DNA of 64,000 nt from Taeniopygia guttata (Eukaryota > Chordata > Aves > Passeriformes > Estrildidae): NCBI RefSeq assembly GCF_048771995.1, contig NC_133043.1, positions 8,636,501 to 8,700,500 of the forward strand, read 5' to 3'. Positions 37,101 to 51,900 of the stretch are shown here, piece by piece. Positions within the stretch are counted from its first letter, which is position 1. The number at the start of each line of letters is the position of its first letter. The translations under genes were made by a program, and so were the position numbers. The notes under the pieces are model-generated. The model was not told the origin of the DNA. It did not search any database and saw nothing but the letters and a program-made list of their open reading frames with translations.

Positions 37101-40100
37101 AGTGCTGCTGGGTCCTGGTGCTGCTGAGCTGCTCCTCTGCACAAGCATGGGTGATTGTCTAGATCCTGCTTGTGAAATCTTGTGTAAAACTGAAAACCAG
37201 AACGTGCCCACCCACTGCAGGTGGGGTGAAAGAGCAAGAAACCTCACACAGGAGTCACAGGGGGAAGAGCCAAAGGCTCCAGTGTTGCAGGTGAGGCTGA
37301 AACTCCCCACAGCAGGATGGAGAGCCTGGCTGGAGCCCTGGGCAGTTTCTGTGGTCCCCAGGGTGATGGGCCTGTAGCTCCAGCTGTGCAACCTGATGTT
37401 GATAAGGATTAAGTGCTATAGACACTCACATTGACTCTGGGTGTGGAGCATGAAAAGCTCCTCTCTTTCATTGCTAATAATTCTCCAACCTGATTTCTCT
37501 TTCTCCAGACAAACCAACACGTTTCTCAGCAGCTGCCTGCTAAATCCCAAGCAGGTTTTGTAATTGGCCCCATTTTCCTGGAAGCTCTGCCACAGCAAAG
37601 CAGATTTTGTCATATTTTCATTCCTCAGGAAAGTTTTCTTTCTCAGTGAAGAATTAACTTTTTTTATTCTGCCTTCAGTCCTTCCAGGTGTGAGTTGTGG
37701 GGATTTCTGGGGCTGGAGGAACAGTTTATCTCTGCCCCCTCTGACTGCATTGCTAAATTCCCGATAATGAAAGATAAATAATGAAAAATAAGAAAATCAA
37801 GATATGAATCTGAGCTTCCCACATTTCCTTTTTGTTTTTCTGGTAGGCAGAGCTATATTTGGGGTTCTTGCTGGTTTGTTGGGATAGGGCCCTTTGGGTT
37901 AAGACCACTGGGTGCTGTCAGGGGCTGCTATGGGGTTTTGGACAAATCCTGATTCCCTGTACACAGCAAATCCTTTTCCAACAGTGTCCAGTGCATCGGG
38001 GACCTGCTGCTGCCAAAAAGCTGCATTTGGGAGTTAAAGGGAAATAATGTGATAGAAATCCTGCAGTTGTGGGCTGCAACGGCTGCAGGACTTTAATGTT
38101 GGCCTGTTTTCACCCTGGAGAAGGACCCTAGTGATCCTGATGTGCATCTGAATGTGTTGTCAAAAGCAGCTGCAGCTCTGTGTTTCCTCTGCCTGCAAGG
38201 TCTGCCTCAGGACAAGAATTTGCTGGGAAACAGTGGAGAGTGATGGACCCAACCCTACTGCAACTTCGGACAAGTGAGGCTTGCTGCCAGGGTCCTGTTT
38301 GCTGGATGGGATGTGTAAATGGGGCTGCAGGCACCTGCACCAGGCACACCTTGGTGCATCCCATGCAGGCAGAGGTGCAGCCCTGGGGGGGATCCCTCCT
38401 TTACTTTGGGGTGCCAGGGGCTCCTGGTTTTTCCTGGCAGCTCTCCATGGCTGAGAGCACAGTAAGAGCATCTCCTTCTGGGAGCCCCGAGGCTCACTCT
38501 GGATAAATTGGCAATATCAGCCCTTGTGTTGCTGAGCAACTCTGTGGGCAGCTGGCAGTGAAGGAGGGGGCTGTGAATTAGGGAAGGATCCACATCTGCT
38601 GGCTCTAATCAAGGTCCTGGCCCTGGATGCAGACTGCAGCCTGGTTCGGCCACTTGTCTTAACTCGAGCTCTGGATGAGTGGTCATGGTGCTCTAAGTGT
38701 TCACAGATTCCATCCAACAGTGTTTGCATTTGTTCCTAGTGCTTTGATCATGGTAATAAATCCCAGATCCTTTGGCAAATTGAATCTCACCTGGGAGTCT
38801 GTGAGAGCTGTTAACGTTGATGGGCTGAGGTGCTCTGCTGTCTTTCAGCTCTGCAGGATGGTGCCACCTTTCCTCAGCCCATTTTGGGATCATGCCCAAG
38901 GAGGTGAGGAGCTTTCCCTCCCTCTGCCTCTTGGAATGCCTGTGCCAGCAGTGCTGGTGCTGTGCTGACAGGGCTCCAAGGAAGAGTGTCCTGGGGTGGG
39001 AGTGCTGGGACATCCCACAGGTGGGCCCTGAGGGTGGCAAACTGCTGTCCAAGGCTTGAGCCCTTCTATAGTGATAAAAAACTTATAAACTTGCCTTGTT
39101 TCCCATTTGTCCTGTCTTAGGAAAGATAACACACTTGGGCTTTCTATACCAAAGCTATTTCTAGCCTTGGGTGCCCCACAGCTTTGGACTTTAATAATTA
39201 AGCTGAAAATCTGGTTCCTCTGAAGGGATGTTCCCAAAGAGAACCAAAGCCTGGCACTGCTGGGCAGTGAAGCTTCCTAAAGCAAAGGGGAGTTTCTCCA
39301 TGGATTTGTGAGAATTATACTGAGGTCAGAAACTCACCTGTTACTGCTCTGGCTCTGTCAGAAAGGACCTACCTGGGACAGCCACTGTGGTGGCACGAGG
39401 CTGGTTCAGACCTTCCCTGGTGAGGGTGAGAGGGGCTCTGTGTCAGTGCTCATGAGAGGACCCAGCTGCTCCCTGGCCAGGGGTGGGACACAGCTGGGGA
39501 ATCACTGCCTGTGTGCCCCAGGGGCCCTCACCCTGCCCCAGGCCTGGGATCAGCAGCTCAGTGAGATCTGCTGCATCCCAAGGAGGCTGCGAGGAAGAGC
39601 TGCCAGAAGGGAAGAAGTGATGCTTCTGAAATCCAGGCTTGTGGCAGCCAGAGAGCTTCATCTGCTGTGGTTTCAAGGTCAATCACCTTGAGCTCTGTCC
39701 CTGCTGGTTCTCACCAGGGGCTGGGGCTGTCCTGACCAGTGCCCCATCTCCCAGATCTGCTGTCCCAGCACTACCTGCAAGAAACCCCAGCAGCTTCCCC
39801 CATGATTTGCTGCTCCCTGAAAATCTTGTGTTGATTTTGCATGTTGTTCCTGAAGGCTGATTTCAATGTTTTTAAGTGTTTTGGCCTCTGGTTTTGTTTG
39901 CCACCCACTCCCCTGACCTGCTTTGCCCTGTGACTTTCTTCTGCTGGCTGCAGCCTGCAGTTCCCCAAATCAGTCTCCATTAGGTGACACCTCTTTACCA
40001 ACATTTACATGCTCAATGTACAATCAGTTAATTGCTGTGCAATTTCTCACCCAGGTGATTTATTACAAGCTCAACCAGTCACAGGCTATAATAATTAATC

Positions 40101-43100
40101 TGCAATTAGAGCTTGCCTTTAAATTAAGCCATGCATTATAGTAGCACGATGGGTAAATGCCAAGTGTTTGGATTTAGAAGTCAGTGTCAGTACTCCCACC
40201 AAAACAAACTGTGGTGGCTTTAATGTGGCTTTCCTGTGTCCCATCATCCCCAAGCACTGGGAAGCCAAAGCAAAACCTAATCTTGGAGCACTGGGAGCAA
40301 AGGGTGAGTTCATTCAATTTATTGGGAGCCATCAGCACCAGAAACCAGCTTGCCATGTGAAGTAGAGTAGCTCATGCACCAGGCTGAAAATTAATCCTAA
40401 TCCCAAACTTTGCCTCTAATCCCCTGATGTTGGACTTGACTTAAAATAGCTTGAGAATAAGGGAAAAAGAAGATTTAATTTTTCCTTGTTTTGCAGTTTC
40501 CACAGGGCTGCATCTCTGATCCAGCTGGGAGAGTCAATAGGTCTCAAATGAGCAATGCTTGGTATAAATTCCTCAGTAAATACCAAATGCCTTTTTGGTT
40601 TTCTGAATCTTTTAAGACTTGTGGAGGAAACTACTGTCAAGTGGGTGGGTCCATCATTTAAAGAGGACAAAAGCTGCTGGGAACTGAGCAGTGTCAGCAG
40701 CTGGAAGTTCAGTGTCTCTGTAAAAACAGCCCTTCCTATGCCATGTGTGATTGGTGTAAACTTTAAACCCTTCCTACCTTTCATTGCTTGATTTTGCCTT
40801 AAGTGAATCCTTTCAGAGATGATTGTTAATCTGCCCACATTTGAGGGAGGGGTCCCAGGGATGTCTGTGGTGCTGAGCACTGGCCATACTGGTTCTCTCC
40901 CACTGTGGTGAGTGTGCCCCCCTTCTCCCTGCAGCTGGGAGCCCAGCTCCCACCCATTCATTCATTAATCCCTTTCATTCCCTGCTTGTTTGTTCACATC
41001 CTCTGCAGCGTGGGGAGAAAATTGCAATCCTGAAAACAAATAGGAATTCATCTTCTCTTTGGAAATAAAAGCTGGTCCATTTAAATACTTTGTTCTCTTT
41101 GAGGTTTGCCTGTTTGAGGCTGAGGTCTCCTGTAATGGAGTGGAAGCCTCAGCGCTGGGCAGGGACAAAGCAGGGAACCCATCACTCCTCCTTTTGTATC
41201 ACTCTGTCCCTGTGCCTCCCGTGCTGAAGGGGATGAGATGTATTTTGTATTTTCCAGGGCAGATAGGTCAGTTTTAATGAGACGCCTGTGTGCTGCTGTG
41301 GCCTCGGGTGTGCATGATTAAAGCAAAGAGATTTGCTGATTAGTTTGGGTTTTTCTGAAGGTTGGGAAGGTATTGTGTGGCTCCTGCCATGATGTTTGTT
41401 CCAGCCTGTGCTCAGGGGAGGTGCTGGGCTGTGGGTCCATGTGGTTGCAAATTTGCCTGCCAAGCCAATGACTCTTTTCCTGACTCTGTGGGAGCCCTGA
41501 CAGCTCTGGAGGGGCCAGGATCCAAACCCAAGAAGTGTTCCCCTCCTAGAGGCATGGGAGAGGCTCCTTGGATTCCTGGGAGGAGAAGGTGGCAGTGGCA
41601 TCTCTCTTCTGCTGCCTCATTCAATCTGATCCCTCTCTTACACTTTTCCTTATGGAAATCACAAGCTTTGCCTGTAACTTTGCTGGAAGAGCAGATTTAA
41701 TTCCAAGCAAAAGAGACTGTGCAGCTCAGCCTGCCCAGCTTCCCATCACAGCTGGGCTGGGTCCCAGTGTGTGTCCATGGCTCAGCAGGGTTTTCCTGAG
41801 CCAGGTGAGCTGCTGTGACCTGAGCAAGGATGACTGTGAGCCCAAAGCTCCTGCTCTGTGGTGGGGACATGGGTCTCTAGGGGCAAGGGACTCTGAGTCA
41901 GGCTCCTGGCATGGTGGGACAAGGTTTGGGGAACTTGCTTTGTTGCCTGTGTGAGTGGAGGCTGATATTTTATTTTTTTCCCCCTCACAGAAAGTGGAAT
42001 GATTCTGTTGCAGAAGTGCAATCGAGTAAATCCTCCCAGGTTGGATGTGAACAATCTATTTAGCTCCTGCAGACCATTAAATACCTTTAAAATGTAAGTT
42101 TCTCAATTTACAGAGATGTTGAGGTGCTCTGGAAGTGGTTGCTGCTTCTGAAGTGTCTCAGTTTAAACTGAACAGATCCTTGAATGGCTTCTCCCTGTCT
42201 CATACAAGGAATTTCTTTTCCATCTTGAATAGGCTACGTTTCCTGAAAGAAGAGCTTGTGAGAGTAATGAACTCTGGAAACTGCTTATCTGTCTTTTGAA
42301 ATAAAAATGCTTTTGGCCTGAAAGTAAAATGATATCTTGCACTTAGCAAAAATAACTAAAACATACTCCATCTCACATGTCATCTGCTCACAAAACTGCT
42401 CTTGATCCACCTACAAAGCTGGAATTGTTTACTGTGTGACTGACAGGGTTTAGTTAGTATCAGTTTCTGGAGGGCAATATAGTGAATTAAACCTTGCAAC
42501 GTGAGCTTAAGAGTCTTTGCTTTGGATGAGCCCATTTTACCTTCATCCTGTCCAAGTGAAATAGTGCTGTTACTTCCTTAGGATGCAGCTGGCCTAATAG
42601 GATAAGGGATCCTGTTACGCAGTGCTGGCAGACTGTCACTGCCTTCATCCTCCAGTGTGCTTGGAAAACTGGATGATTTTCCCTGCCAGCCTGGGAAGAG
42701 TTTGTCTACCACAGTGCCAGAGAGGGAAGACCTCCAGAGCCCTGTCCTGCCACACTGTCAGTGACGTGCTGGAGAGTCACCACTGCATGGTGACAGAGCC
42801 ACTGCCTGCCAGCACAGCTGCTGGCAACAGCACTGCTGGCTTTTTCCTTGGTCAGAACTTCTTGGCTTTGCTTTTTCCCACTTCTGCATCTCCACAGGCA
42901 GAAGTGAGACTCTCCAGCTCGATCTGCATGGGTGAAGTGAGCTGTTGTGAGCCCCCAGAGCTGGAGGATGCAGCAATGGGCCTGGGCTGGCCCCAGCAGC
43001 AAAAGGCATCCCTGAAGTTGTGCATTGCTCTGGCAGCTGGAGGATAAAGCTCCTCCAAGCCTCACTGCTCTGCCTAATTCATCCCTTTGGACTCTGCATC

Positions 43101-46100
43101 TTGCTCCTGCTCCTCACCTCTGCTTAAGACAACAGCCCCCTGCCCTGCAGCCATGGCCAGTTCATCGGGGGAAATGCCATTTCTTGTTTAGAAAAGACCA
43201 GCTGCACTAAAAATACCTCTGTCCCTGTGACCCAGAGGGTGAATGGAGGAGCTGTGGGCTCAGCAGGCTGCCACAGTGACCCTGCATCAACACTGCTTCA
43301 TGTGCGAGGGTGGGCAGCTGGTGACTCACACCTGAGTCATGAGGCTTCTGGCTTTGGGAAGTGTTTTCCCCCATTTGGAGCATGGGGAGAGGGCTGAATT
43401 GAACTTTAAATTTTAAATCATTTGGGCATACTTCCGCAGGGGTCTCAGCAGGTGCTGCTGAAATATATCCAATATCCTTCTTGTGTGGCTGCTCAGCGAA
43501 CTAGGCACTGGCCTGGGTTGGGTTTAGCATGTGCTAATTAATATTTAGCTTTAACCACTACACAAATGCAACTCTGTTGCACAATCTTTAATGCAGGATG
43601 ACCTGGTCCTGTTCAGCTGTGAAGGGCTTTCCAGTTTTGCAGCTCTTTAAGGATAAAGAACATGAAAGGTTGAGCTTTAATTGTGCCTTTAAGTGCATTT
43701 AAGTCTCTTGAGAAAGCTGCAGGTTGAGGTAGAGATTTGGTAGGATGAAGTGTCTTGCTGCAGGGACAGCTGGTTTGGCAGGCTGGTGTTTGGGGTGTCT
43801 ACAGAGAGATCAGAGCCTGTTGCCTTCTTGAGTGGTTAAAACTGGACGAGGAGCTACAGCTGGGCAGGGTCTTTATTTCAGCTGGTAGATGGAAATAGCT
43901 GCTGAGCCATCTCCCTCCTCCATTGGTCTTCAGCAGCACTGCCAGGCTGCTTCTCCTCCCCCACTTTAACTCACAAGAGAAATTAATTTCTGGAGCTGTT
44001 GCTTGCTGTTTCTTCTGAGAAGTGGAAAAATGCTAATGGGAAAATACAACATTTCCCCTCACCTGTCCTCTTAATTTTGACTTAAAATGCATTCAGGCTC
44101 CTGGGAGGAAGAGCCTTTGCTGTAGTAGTCTGTCTTGGTATTTAATTTAATGCAATTTCATGGCCTGTCTCAAAAGGTCTCATTAACAAGGTGGGTGTGA
44201 ATTCAGTGTGAAGGCACTCCAGCAGCCCTGCCTCCAGCAGCTGTGTGCTTGGCCATGTGGTCCTAGCCCTGGTCTGGCTGTCTGGTTTGATTTTTAGCTG
44301 CTGCTGCCTTGTTCTTCAGAGGCAGCTTCCCTCTCGAGGTGGAGGAAATTACAGGAGATCCAGGGGAGAGATTTGTCATGCCCAGCACATACCCCACTAA
44401 TGCTGAACCTGTTATGGCAGAGCTAAATTGCCAGAGGGTTAAAATCCCATTATACCAGCACCAAGACTTAAGGAAAAGAGCCCAAAATGACTGATGGTTG
44501 TAGGGTGGGTGGAAGAGACCCCACAGGCACCCTCCAGGGATTTTGAGAGCTGGGAACCTGCTGATGTTTATCTTTGTAGCCCCTGATTTCCTGCACTTGG
44601 GGAGGAAGGACACTGCCTGTGTTTTTGGGTTCTAGCTGGTGTCAAGGCTGATGTTTCTGAATCCTTGGGACCTGCAGCACTGCAAGCATTAACTGGAACA
44701 AGTCATGTATTGATACTGTAATCATGCCTAAAAGGCCAGAACAGGGGATCCAGGAAGGGAATTGCTGTGTCTGACACACCAGTAGGATATAATGATCCTC
44801 TGGGCTGCCAGCCTTTGCTGCTTAGGAAAAGGAGAGGAGAGAAAAAACAAACCCCAGGTGTCTGTATTAAAGCAGCAAATGTGCAGGGGCTGCTTCTTGG
44901 GCAGGGTGGGGGCACTTGGCACTGAGATGAGTTTGCTCAGCCCTTCCTGTGGAGCTGAGCTGCCTCCAGCCAGGGGGAAGAGCTCTGGCTCGCTGTGTGG
45001 ATGCACAGGGGACCCAGAGCCAGGCTGGGGAACACCTCAGCTGTGGGCTGGAGGTGTGGGAAGCAGTGTGACCAAACCCCAGCACCTCCCAGCTGTGTTT
45101 GCTGAATCCAACAGAAATGGCCCTGGCTTTGTGTGAAGCCCCAGCTTCTGGGAAGAGATAAAAATTGATAACAGCATCCAAAGGGAGCTCTGTTCTCTCC
45201 TGTCATGACTCACTGGTGCAGCCATGGGCTTCGCTGCTGCTCTGCCTAAAAGGATGGTTAATATGCTCTGTGCAGGCACTACTAGTTTGCATCCCTTACC
45301 CACTTTGTTATTGATGTAACTGCACCCAGCTGCAAATTAATTGGGACTTCATTGTCCCAGAGCAAATTGCTTGCAGATGTATCATAAATTCGAAGACAGT
45401 GAACTAGACTGGGGTGGTGCTGGGTGTGCTCTACACTACTCTGCATCAAACTGATTGACAGTGCTGGGAGGGAGGGAGGTGTGCTCCAGAGTGAAGTTAT
45501 CCCAGCCCCGAGTGCCAACAGCCTTGCTCAGGGAACCTGATGGAAGTAAAATTAGGAAGAGGGTGGTGCTGGCTAGGCTTTGAAATGAGCAGCTCTTTGT
45601 GGAAGTATCTTGGTGTCGTTTGTTATCTCTTTCTGCTGCACTGGGGTCTGTGGTGCTGGGGTGCCGTGGGCAGGGGTGAGCTCTGGGAGCTGGGATTGAT
45701 CCCTGTGGGACCAAGGCTCTCGCTGTGCCTGGGCTGGAAGTGCTCTGCCCTGCCCATGCAGGCTGGTTCTGGAGCTGGTTTTATCTTCACCCAGCACCAG
45801 CATAACATGAGTGAAGTATTCCCTCTTTTCACAGCATCGATGACAGCATAACATCAACGATCTCAAATTAATGATATGTTGAAAGCTCAAGGCTAAGACA
45901 GCAGGAATTAATATCCTTGAGACCTGTCTAGTTCTGACTCTTCTGACACCTCCTCATTTTCCATGTAAATTGGCTTATGGATCTCTGGCTCTAAGGCTGT
46001 GTTGTGTGCTGGGGGAGTCTGGCATGTCTGCTAGGAAATTATCCAGAGTAATGGTAGGGTTGTAATTGTGCTGTAGCTATTCAGATCTGCCTCCCCTGTG

Positions 46101-48308
46101 TGGACACCCTCTCTGTGACTATCTGAATAATCACTCATTTAGAGCAGTTTTGCATGCATTTCAGGTTTGTTAAATACTCCATGCCAGCGTGTGATGAGCC
46201 TGTGTGTGCACAGTTGTGCTCATAATAAAACATTGTGTTTAATCCTTCTCTTATATTGACCCAACCGTGCATGAACAGGAGGGACAGTTCTTACATACAC
46301 ACCTAGAAGAATAAGCCCAGGCTTTGGCTTATCCAAGCAAAGTAAATAAACCCAGAATTGTGGAGGAAGTAAATAAAGGTGTGAGCACAGCTGCAGGCAA
46401 ATCCATTCAAAATATATTGATTTGCTCCATTCTGGATCTGTTACTGTACACCAGAACAGGCTGAAATCCGTTTCTGACTTCACAGGAAATCAAATGTGGG
46501 AGTTGATTTTTTTAAAACTAATGTTGCAATAGGGGCAAAAAGCTGTACAAGTCATTTGTTCAGCAGAAATTCATTCAGCTTTTAAATTAAAAAAGGTTTA
46601 TTGATTGGTATGTTTTAAGTGCTGATGATTTGATGACTGTATAGCACAAAGAGAACTTGTCCCTCCACACAAGTACAATAAATAAAAACAAGGTATGTTT
46701 TTATATATAGAGCCAGAGTTCCTTTGTGCTATGGGTTTGTAATTAGAAAATGCCCTCAATTTGCACACTGCAGTGCTGCTTACTTTTGAGGCCTGAGCTG
46801 AAGATGGGAACCATAGAAACATCAATAATAAATCCCCCAAAGAAAAGGAAGCTTTGCTGAAATAATATCCCTGCTTGACCCTGAAAGAAGGTTATGCAAA
46901 AATACCTGTGGGAAGCTGGAGTCACAGCCAGGTGTGTGCCAGCCCTCAGTGGATGCTCAGGGGATGCAGAAGTCCCTTTCATGTTCAGCCCAAAAATAGG
47001 CTGGCAACTGCTTTTAGGTAGATGTGCATGAGGGCAGGGACCTTTCCTAAGTCCAGGATGGAGAGTGAAATGTTCACTCAGTTCAAGCACCCAACTCTGC
47101 AGTATCTCAGCAGAGATGCTGTCAGCACCAGCTTCACTCTGACCAGTTAAAGTATTTTTGTCTGTCAGGGTGGAAAGGAAAATGTGCAGACCAGAAACTG
47201 TTAGAGGCTCAGGAAGGATGTTCCATTCCTGTGCTAGATGGTTGTGTTGCCAGAATCCCCCTTTGTGCTTTGTTGGGTTTTCTTTGTTGTGTGGGGTGTT
47301 TTAGCAGCAGCATGGCCAGGGAATGCCTGGTGGGGGGAGCCTGGGCAGGTGCTGAAACCCCTGTGCCAGTTGGACTGAAGAATTAAAAACAGCCAAAATC
47401 AACTGTCCTGACAGAGCCACTAACAAGGCAGAGTGCAATAGATGTTGGTAAGACTTGCCTCTGGTTTTAAACAGCTCAATAATTCTATTTTCAGAGTGTG
47501 CTTGAAGGGCTTGGAATTTACTGTGAGGGGTTTTAAATTTTATTCCCTAAGAGAAACTAGCAGAAGCTAACTTCTGGAGGTAGTATATTTAAAAAGAAGA
47601 ACCAAATAAATTCTTTTTTTTTCATAAAGAACAAGAAGATTGTTTCCCTTTGGCTACCCTTCCCTCAGTGTTTAAATTTTCTTACTTTCTGAATGTCCAG
47701 TCCCCATTGCTCCTTCTGGAGTTTAGAACAATCCTCCCAGAGGTGCTGCTCAGTTGTCTTGACTAGTTCCACTCCCTAAGTGGCACAAACAATGCTGACT
47801 GGTCTCTTTGCCAAGTCCTTAGACCTTCCCTGCATCTGTTTTCCTTCCCACTGCCTGTATCATCACCCTTGGCCATGGATCTTGTTTAAAGATATCTCAC
47901 TCCCTGTTATTTGATGAAAACTGTCCAAATTTTCTGGATGACACAGCCAGGTCCCAGCTCTTGTCCCCTCGCTGCTGTCAGTGCTAGCCCAGATTCCTCC
48001 TGTGTAGGATTTACAACTCAAACCCAGTTGGAGTAACCCAGCCCTTTTCTAGCTCATCATCCAGGTGAGGAAGGAGCAGACTAAAGGAACTGTGGAATTT
48101 GCTTAGAACTTGATATCCTCAGAAGTTATCCCATTCCTCTTTAAAGAAGGGAATAAACACTCCTGGAGAGCACAGCTGGCAGGTCTAGATATCCCAGCTC
48201 CACATTGGCTCTTGGAATCTGTTTTCTTTGAGCAATTCTGTACATCAGCTGTGTGTCACCCTGTCTTGTACTCATCATCATTGGCCACAATAACCCCTGC
48301 AGTGCTGT

Positions 48309-48984
48309 AGGCTGGGGACAGAGTGGCTGGACAGTGCCAGGCAGAAAGGAACCTGGGGGTGCTGGTCTACACCTGGCTGGACATGAGCCAGAAATGTGCC
48401 CTGGTGGCCAAGAAGGACAACAGCCCCTGGCCTGGCTCAGGAATGCTGTGGCCAGCAGGAGCAGGGAGGGCATTCTGTACTCGGCACTGCTGAGGGCACA
48501 CCTCGAGTGCTGTGCCAGCTCTGGCCCCTCAGTTTGGGAAGGACATGGAGACACTTGAGTGCATCCAGAGGAGGCACCGAGGCTGGAGAGGGGCTGGGAA
48601 CACAAACCCTGTGAGGAACCCCTGAGGGAGCTGGGGGTGCTCAGCCTGGACAAAAGGAGACTCAGGGGTGACCTTGTCACTCTCCACAGCTCCTGAAAGG
48701 TGGCTGTGCTCAGGTGGGGTTGTTCTCTCACCAGGCAGCACTGACAGAACCGGAGGCCACAGGCTCAAGCTGTGTCAAGGGAAATTTAGGTTGATATTGG
48801 AAGAAGTTTTTTACAGAAAGGTGATAAAGTTCTGGAGTGGTCTGCCCGGGGAGGTGGTGGAATCACCATCCTTGGGTGTGTTTTAAAAAAGCCTGAATCT
48901 GGCACTGGTTTAGTCGAGGTGTTAGGGAATGGATTGGACTCGATGACCTTGAAGGTCTCTTCCAACCTTGTTATTCTGTGGTCT
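48309..48984 (+). mobile_element. CR1 LINE, ~675-bp 3' fragment with decayed reverse-transcriptase C terminus
   Basis: On the plus strand the fragment shows pieces of the CR1 ORF2 C terminus in shifting frames. VASRSREGILYSALLRAHLE is in an open frame that closes at 48558, and SGLPGEVVESPSLGVF lies near 48836-48883. The DNA ends with GACTCGATGACCTTGAAGGT, CTTCCAACCTTGTTATTCTG, the CR1 3' terminus. Frame breaks and 5' truncation show that it is inactive. It is the longest mobile-element copy in the window. Confidence 0.88.
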
Positions 48985-51900
48985 GAAGGGACGCTCACTG
49001 CTGGGCCATCTCCCCCATACCATGGGATGTATCTGAGGTCTTTGCAGCTTTTTTATAAGCATATTTTAAAGAATTAGGACCATGAAGTTATTTGGGGAGA
49101 TTAGAGGAATGGAGGTTGTGCTGTCTTTAACACATCAAGGCTCAGCTGCTCTGCCTGATCCCTGGTGCTGCAACTTCTCAGCATTTTTGGTCTGTCACTG
49201 GTGGCTTTGTCTTTCCTTGAGCCACTCACTTCTCTCTCCTCTTTTCCTTTCCCCTACTAAAGGACAGTCAAGATAAGCAGTTGCTTTTCTCAGCAGTACT
49301 GTAGATTTTATCTGAGACAACAGCCCACACTTTCCAAGGATAAAATGATCCTCATTATTCTCCTGTCTCCAGCCTTCATCTGAGGTTTGGGTCATAAATA
49401 CTTGTAAAACATCTGAAATTTTTAGACTCAGGAACTAGAGGACAGCAACATGTCAGCTTTCCTTCTTAGCACCTCATTTTGGTGGTGAAATCAGAGCCCT
49501 GAGTCTTAGGCAGCCAGAAGAAGCATTTGGCATGACTCAGACCTTGTTTGGCTTGGCTGTTCTCTAATCCCATGTCATTAATTTCAGAGGAAGCAGTGGT
49601 GAGTGAGAGGAGGCTCTGGATTTCCCTGTGGCCAAGGGGTCTGAGGCTGCCCGTGCCACTGGGAACTGGGCAGCGCTGCCATTGCCTCCTGGATGCACTT
49701 GTGCAGGGTGCAATCCCAGTTTGGAACAGGTACCCACACCCCTTGGGAGGGGTGCTTTGGTCCCAGAGCGTGTTCAAGGCAGGTTCCCTGGTTAACTGTT
49801 GTTGAAGGTGTGAGGGTGAGTTTGGAGATAAAATAAAGGTGTCTCCAGCATGTCTTTATGATGCTCTTCTGAGGCATAACTACCCAGCTCAGCCTCTTCT
49901 TCCATCCTGTAGCCTTGGGAGCTGGTAGGACCAAAGGGAAGGCAGAAGCTGACTGTATCCAGCACAGCCCTTTTCCCAGCTGCACACAAAGCTGCTCTGC
50001 TCCTCTTCCCACTAAAGCCAGGAGTAATTAGCTGTGCTGTGGCAATATAATGAACAGTGGGGCTGGCTTTGCTGGGTAAAGCCTCCTTCAGCACACAGGA
50101 GACATCTTAATTAGCCTGATTGGGCCACTACATGGTTGATGGAGAGATGCTGGAATGTTGTTTTTCTTTTTTTTTCCTTTTACCCTGAGCCTGAGAGTGT
50201 CAGGAAAAGAGGGGGGAGGTTTCATTAAAATCCTCCCAAGAAAGACACATGATTTATTTCTCACGGAACAATCGATGTTTCCCATGCTGCAGAAAGGCTG
50301 AATATTAATTACAGCAAATGAGCCCTTTCTCATTGAGCTGCCAGTGTTTGTTCTTAGACCTGAGCCCCCCAGTACTGACTGGGGGCTGTGGCTGGCACAG
50401 CCTGGGAGCAAATGTTCATGTGCTTTCTTCAGTGGCAGCAGTTGGCAGATGAAAAATATCTGGATCTGAATGAAAGCAAGGGACTTGTTCTCACTCTCAG
50501 AGGTGACATTTTACTCTTTTCTTTTTCTTCTCAAATAGTTTCTGTGTTGATAACATAACAAATGTACAAGTCCAGAGCACTTAAAGGTCTAAGCTGAAAT
50601 CCTAGCTGGAATCTAGGTGGTTGTAATGAATTGACCTTTAAAAAAACAAAAGTGGGAGGGAGTTAAGTCCCCAAAATGTTTTGTGCAAGTTGAAATTTAA
50701 GTCTTAATTCAAGAGCAGAGAGGAAGGAGAATAGGGAACCCTGATGTGAACAGTCTGCTCCTTCCACAATCTCTTTCAATTTCAGGTGGGAGGGACCTGG
50801 CTGCTGGAGAAGGTGCACCTCCAAGAGCAACGTTCCTAAAGCAGTAAGTCAATAAGAACTTTTAGAAACTCTCATCAGGGATAACTTCACCCACTGTTTC
50901 CATCCCTCTGCTTATCCCTATTGAGTCCTCTGTGCCAAAATGTGCATGGAAATGTTAGAATTTGGCTTTCTGTGTTCAAACCTCATGGGAGAAGAGGGTA
51001 GAGGATTGGAGCCTGGAGTAGGATGTGGGTGTGAGACATCCTGCTCCTGGGTGAGGCAGGAGTCTTCCTTGCTGTGGCTGCCTAAGGAGAGCTCTGCTCT
51101 CTGTCCTGGAGTGTCTGGTGGGGCAGGGAATGGCAGCCTGGTGTTTCTGAGCTGCTGTGCTTACAGCATGTGTAGGAAGATAATTGTAAGAGCTCCTCCA
51201 GACTTAGCAAAGGCAACTGAGTAGTAACCAGAATAATGAAAATGATGTCACTGACTCTCAGGCAGCCTCCTCTGTGAGTGGAAACCTGCAGGGGACACAA
51301 GAGCACAGGTTGGAGGGAAGGGCTGACTCATCTGTTAGCTCAGTTTCAAGTGGAAGAAATAAGGTTTAAAGCTTAAGCAGGGACACGCTCCAGTTTTGGT
51401 TTAACTAAGGCTTGGGAAAATCATTGCCCCACATGCATTTCTGTGGATCCAGACCCTGCAGATCCTATTGCAATGTGGTGCTGGATGATGATGCAATTTG
51501 TGCCTGGGGTAGGATCTGATCTCCGTGCTAAAAAACCCCTCACTTCTGTGGTGTCAATTCACGCCTGGTGTGATGGGCAGAACCTGGCTCTCATTTCCAA
51601 AGGACTGACCCTGGGTGGACCTGCAAGGTGAGGCTTTGAGCCTTCGGTGGTGCTTGTGCTGTTCAGCTGCTGTGTGTGGGGAGGGCAAGGCTGGAGCAGT
51701 GACTTTGCTTTGGAGGAGCAGAGGAGGAAGGGCTTCCTGCAAAGGCTGGACCCCAGGGAGCATGGACCTGACTCCAGCAGTGGTCAGGGATGGTGAGAGG
51801 CACTGAGGTGGCACCCTGATGGTTTTTCTGATATGTTTGTCCTCAGCACTCCTGAAGTGCCTCTGGAAGCACCACTCTGTGCACTGCCACACTGAAGCCA

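Larger units (their letters stand above)
28651..48308. other. Intergenic DNA between TSEN54 and the receptor, left part
   Basis: Nearly 20 kb without a supported gene. Open frames on both strands are short, mostly under 140 codons, and none shows a family motif. It contains one CR1 fragment (30993-31127), a G13 run (29836-29848), and A- or T-runs near 31700 and 34840-34870. A plus-strand exon with no long frame, such as UTR or lncRNA, cannot be excluded. Confidence 0.6.

Noticed and set aside
42622-43047. 141-codon plus-strand frame in the intergenic region
   Set aside because: It is among the longest frames there, but composition and lack of any motif fit random open sequence.
50786-50843. 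Possible 58-nt plus-strand exon (TTTCAG before, GTAAGT after)
   Set aside because: The splice-like flanks are good, but nothing upstream or downstream joins to it and it shows no homology. Such pairs occur by chance in tens of kilobases.
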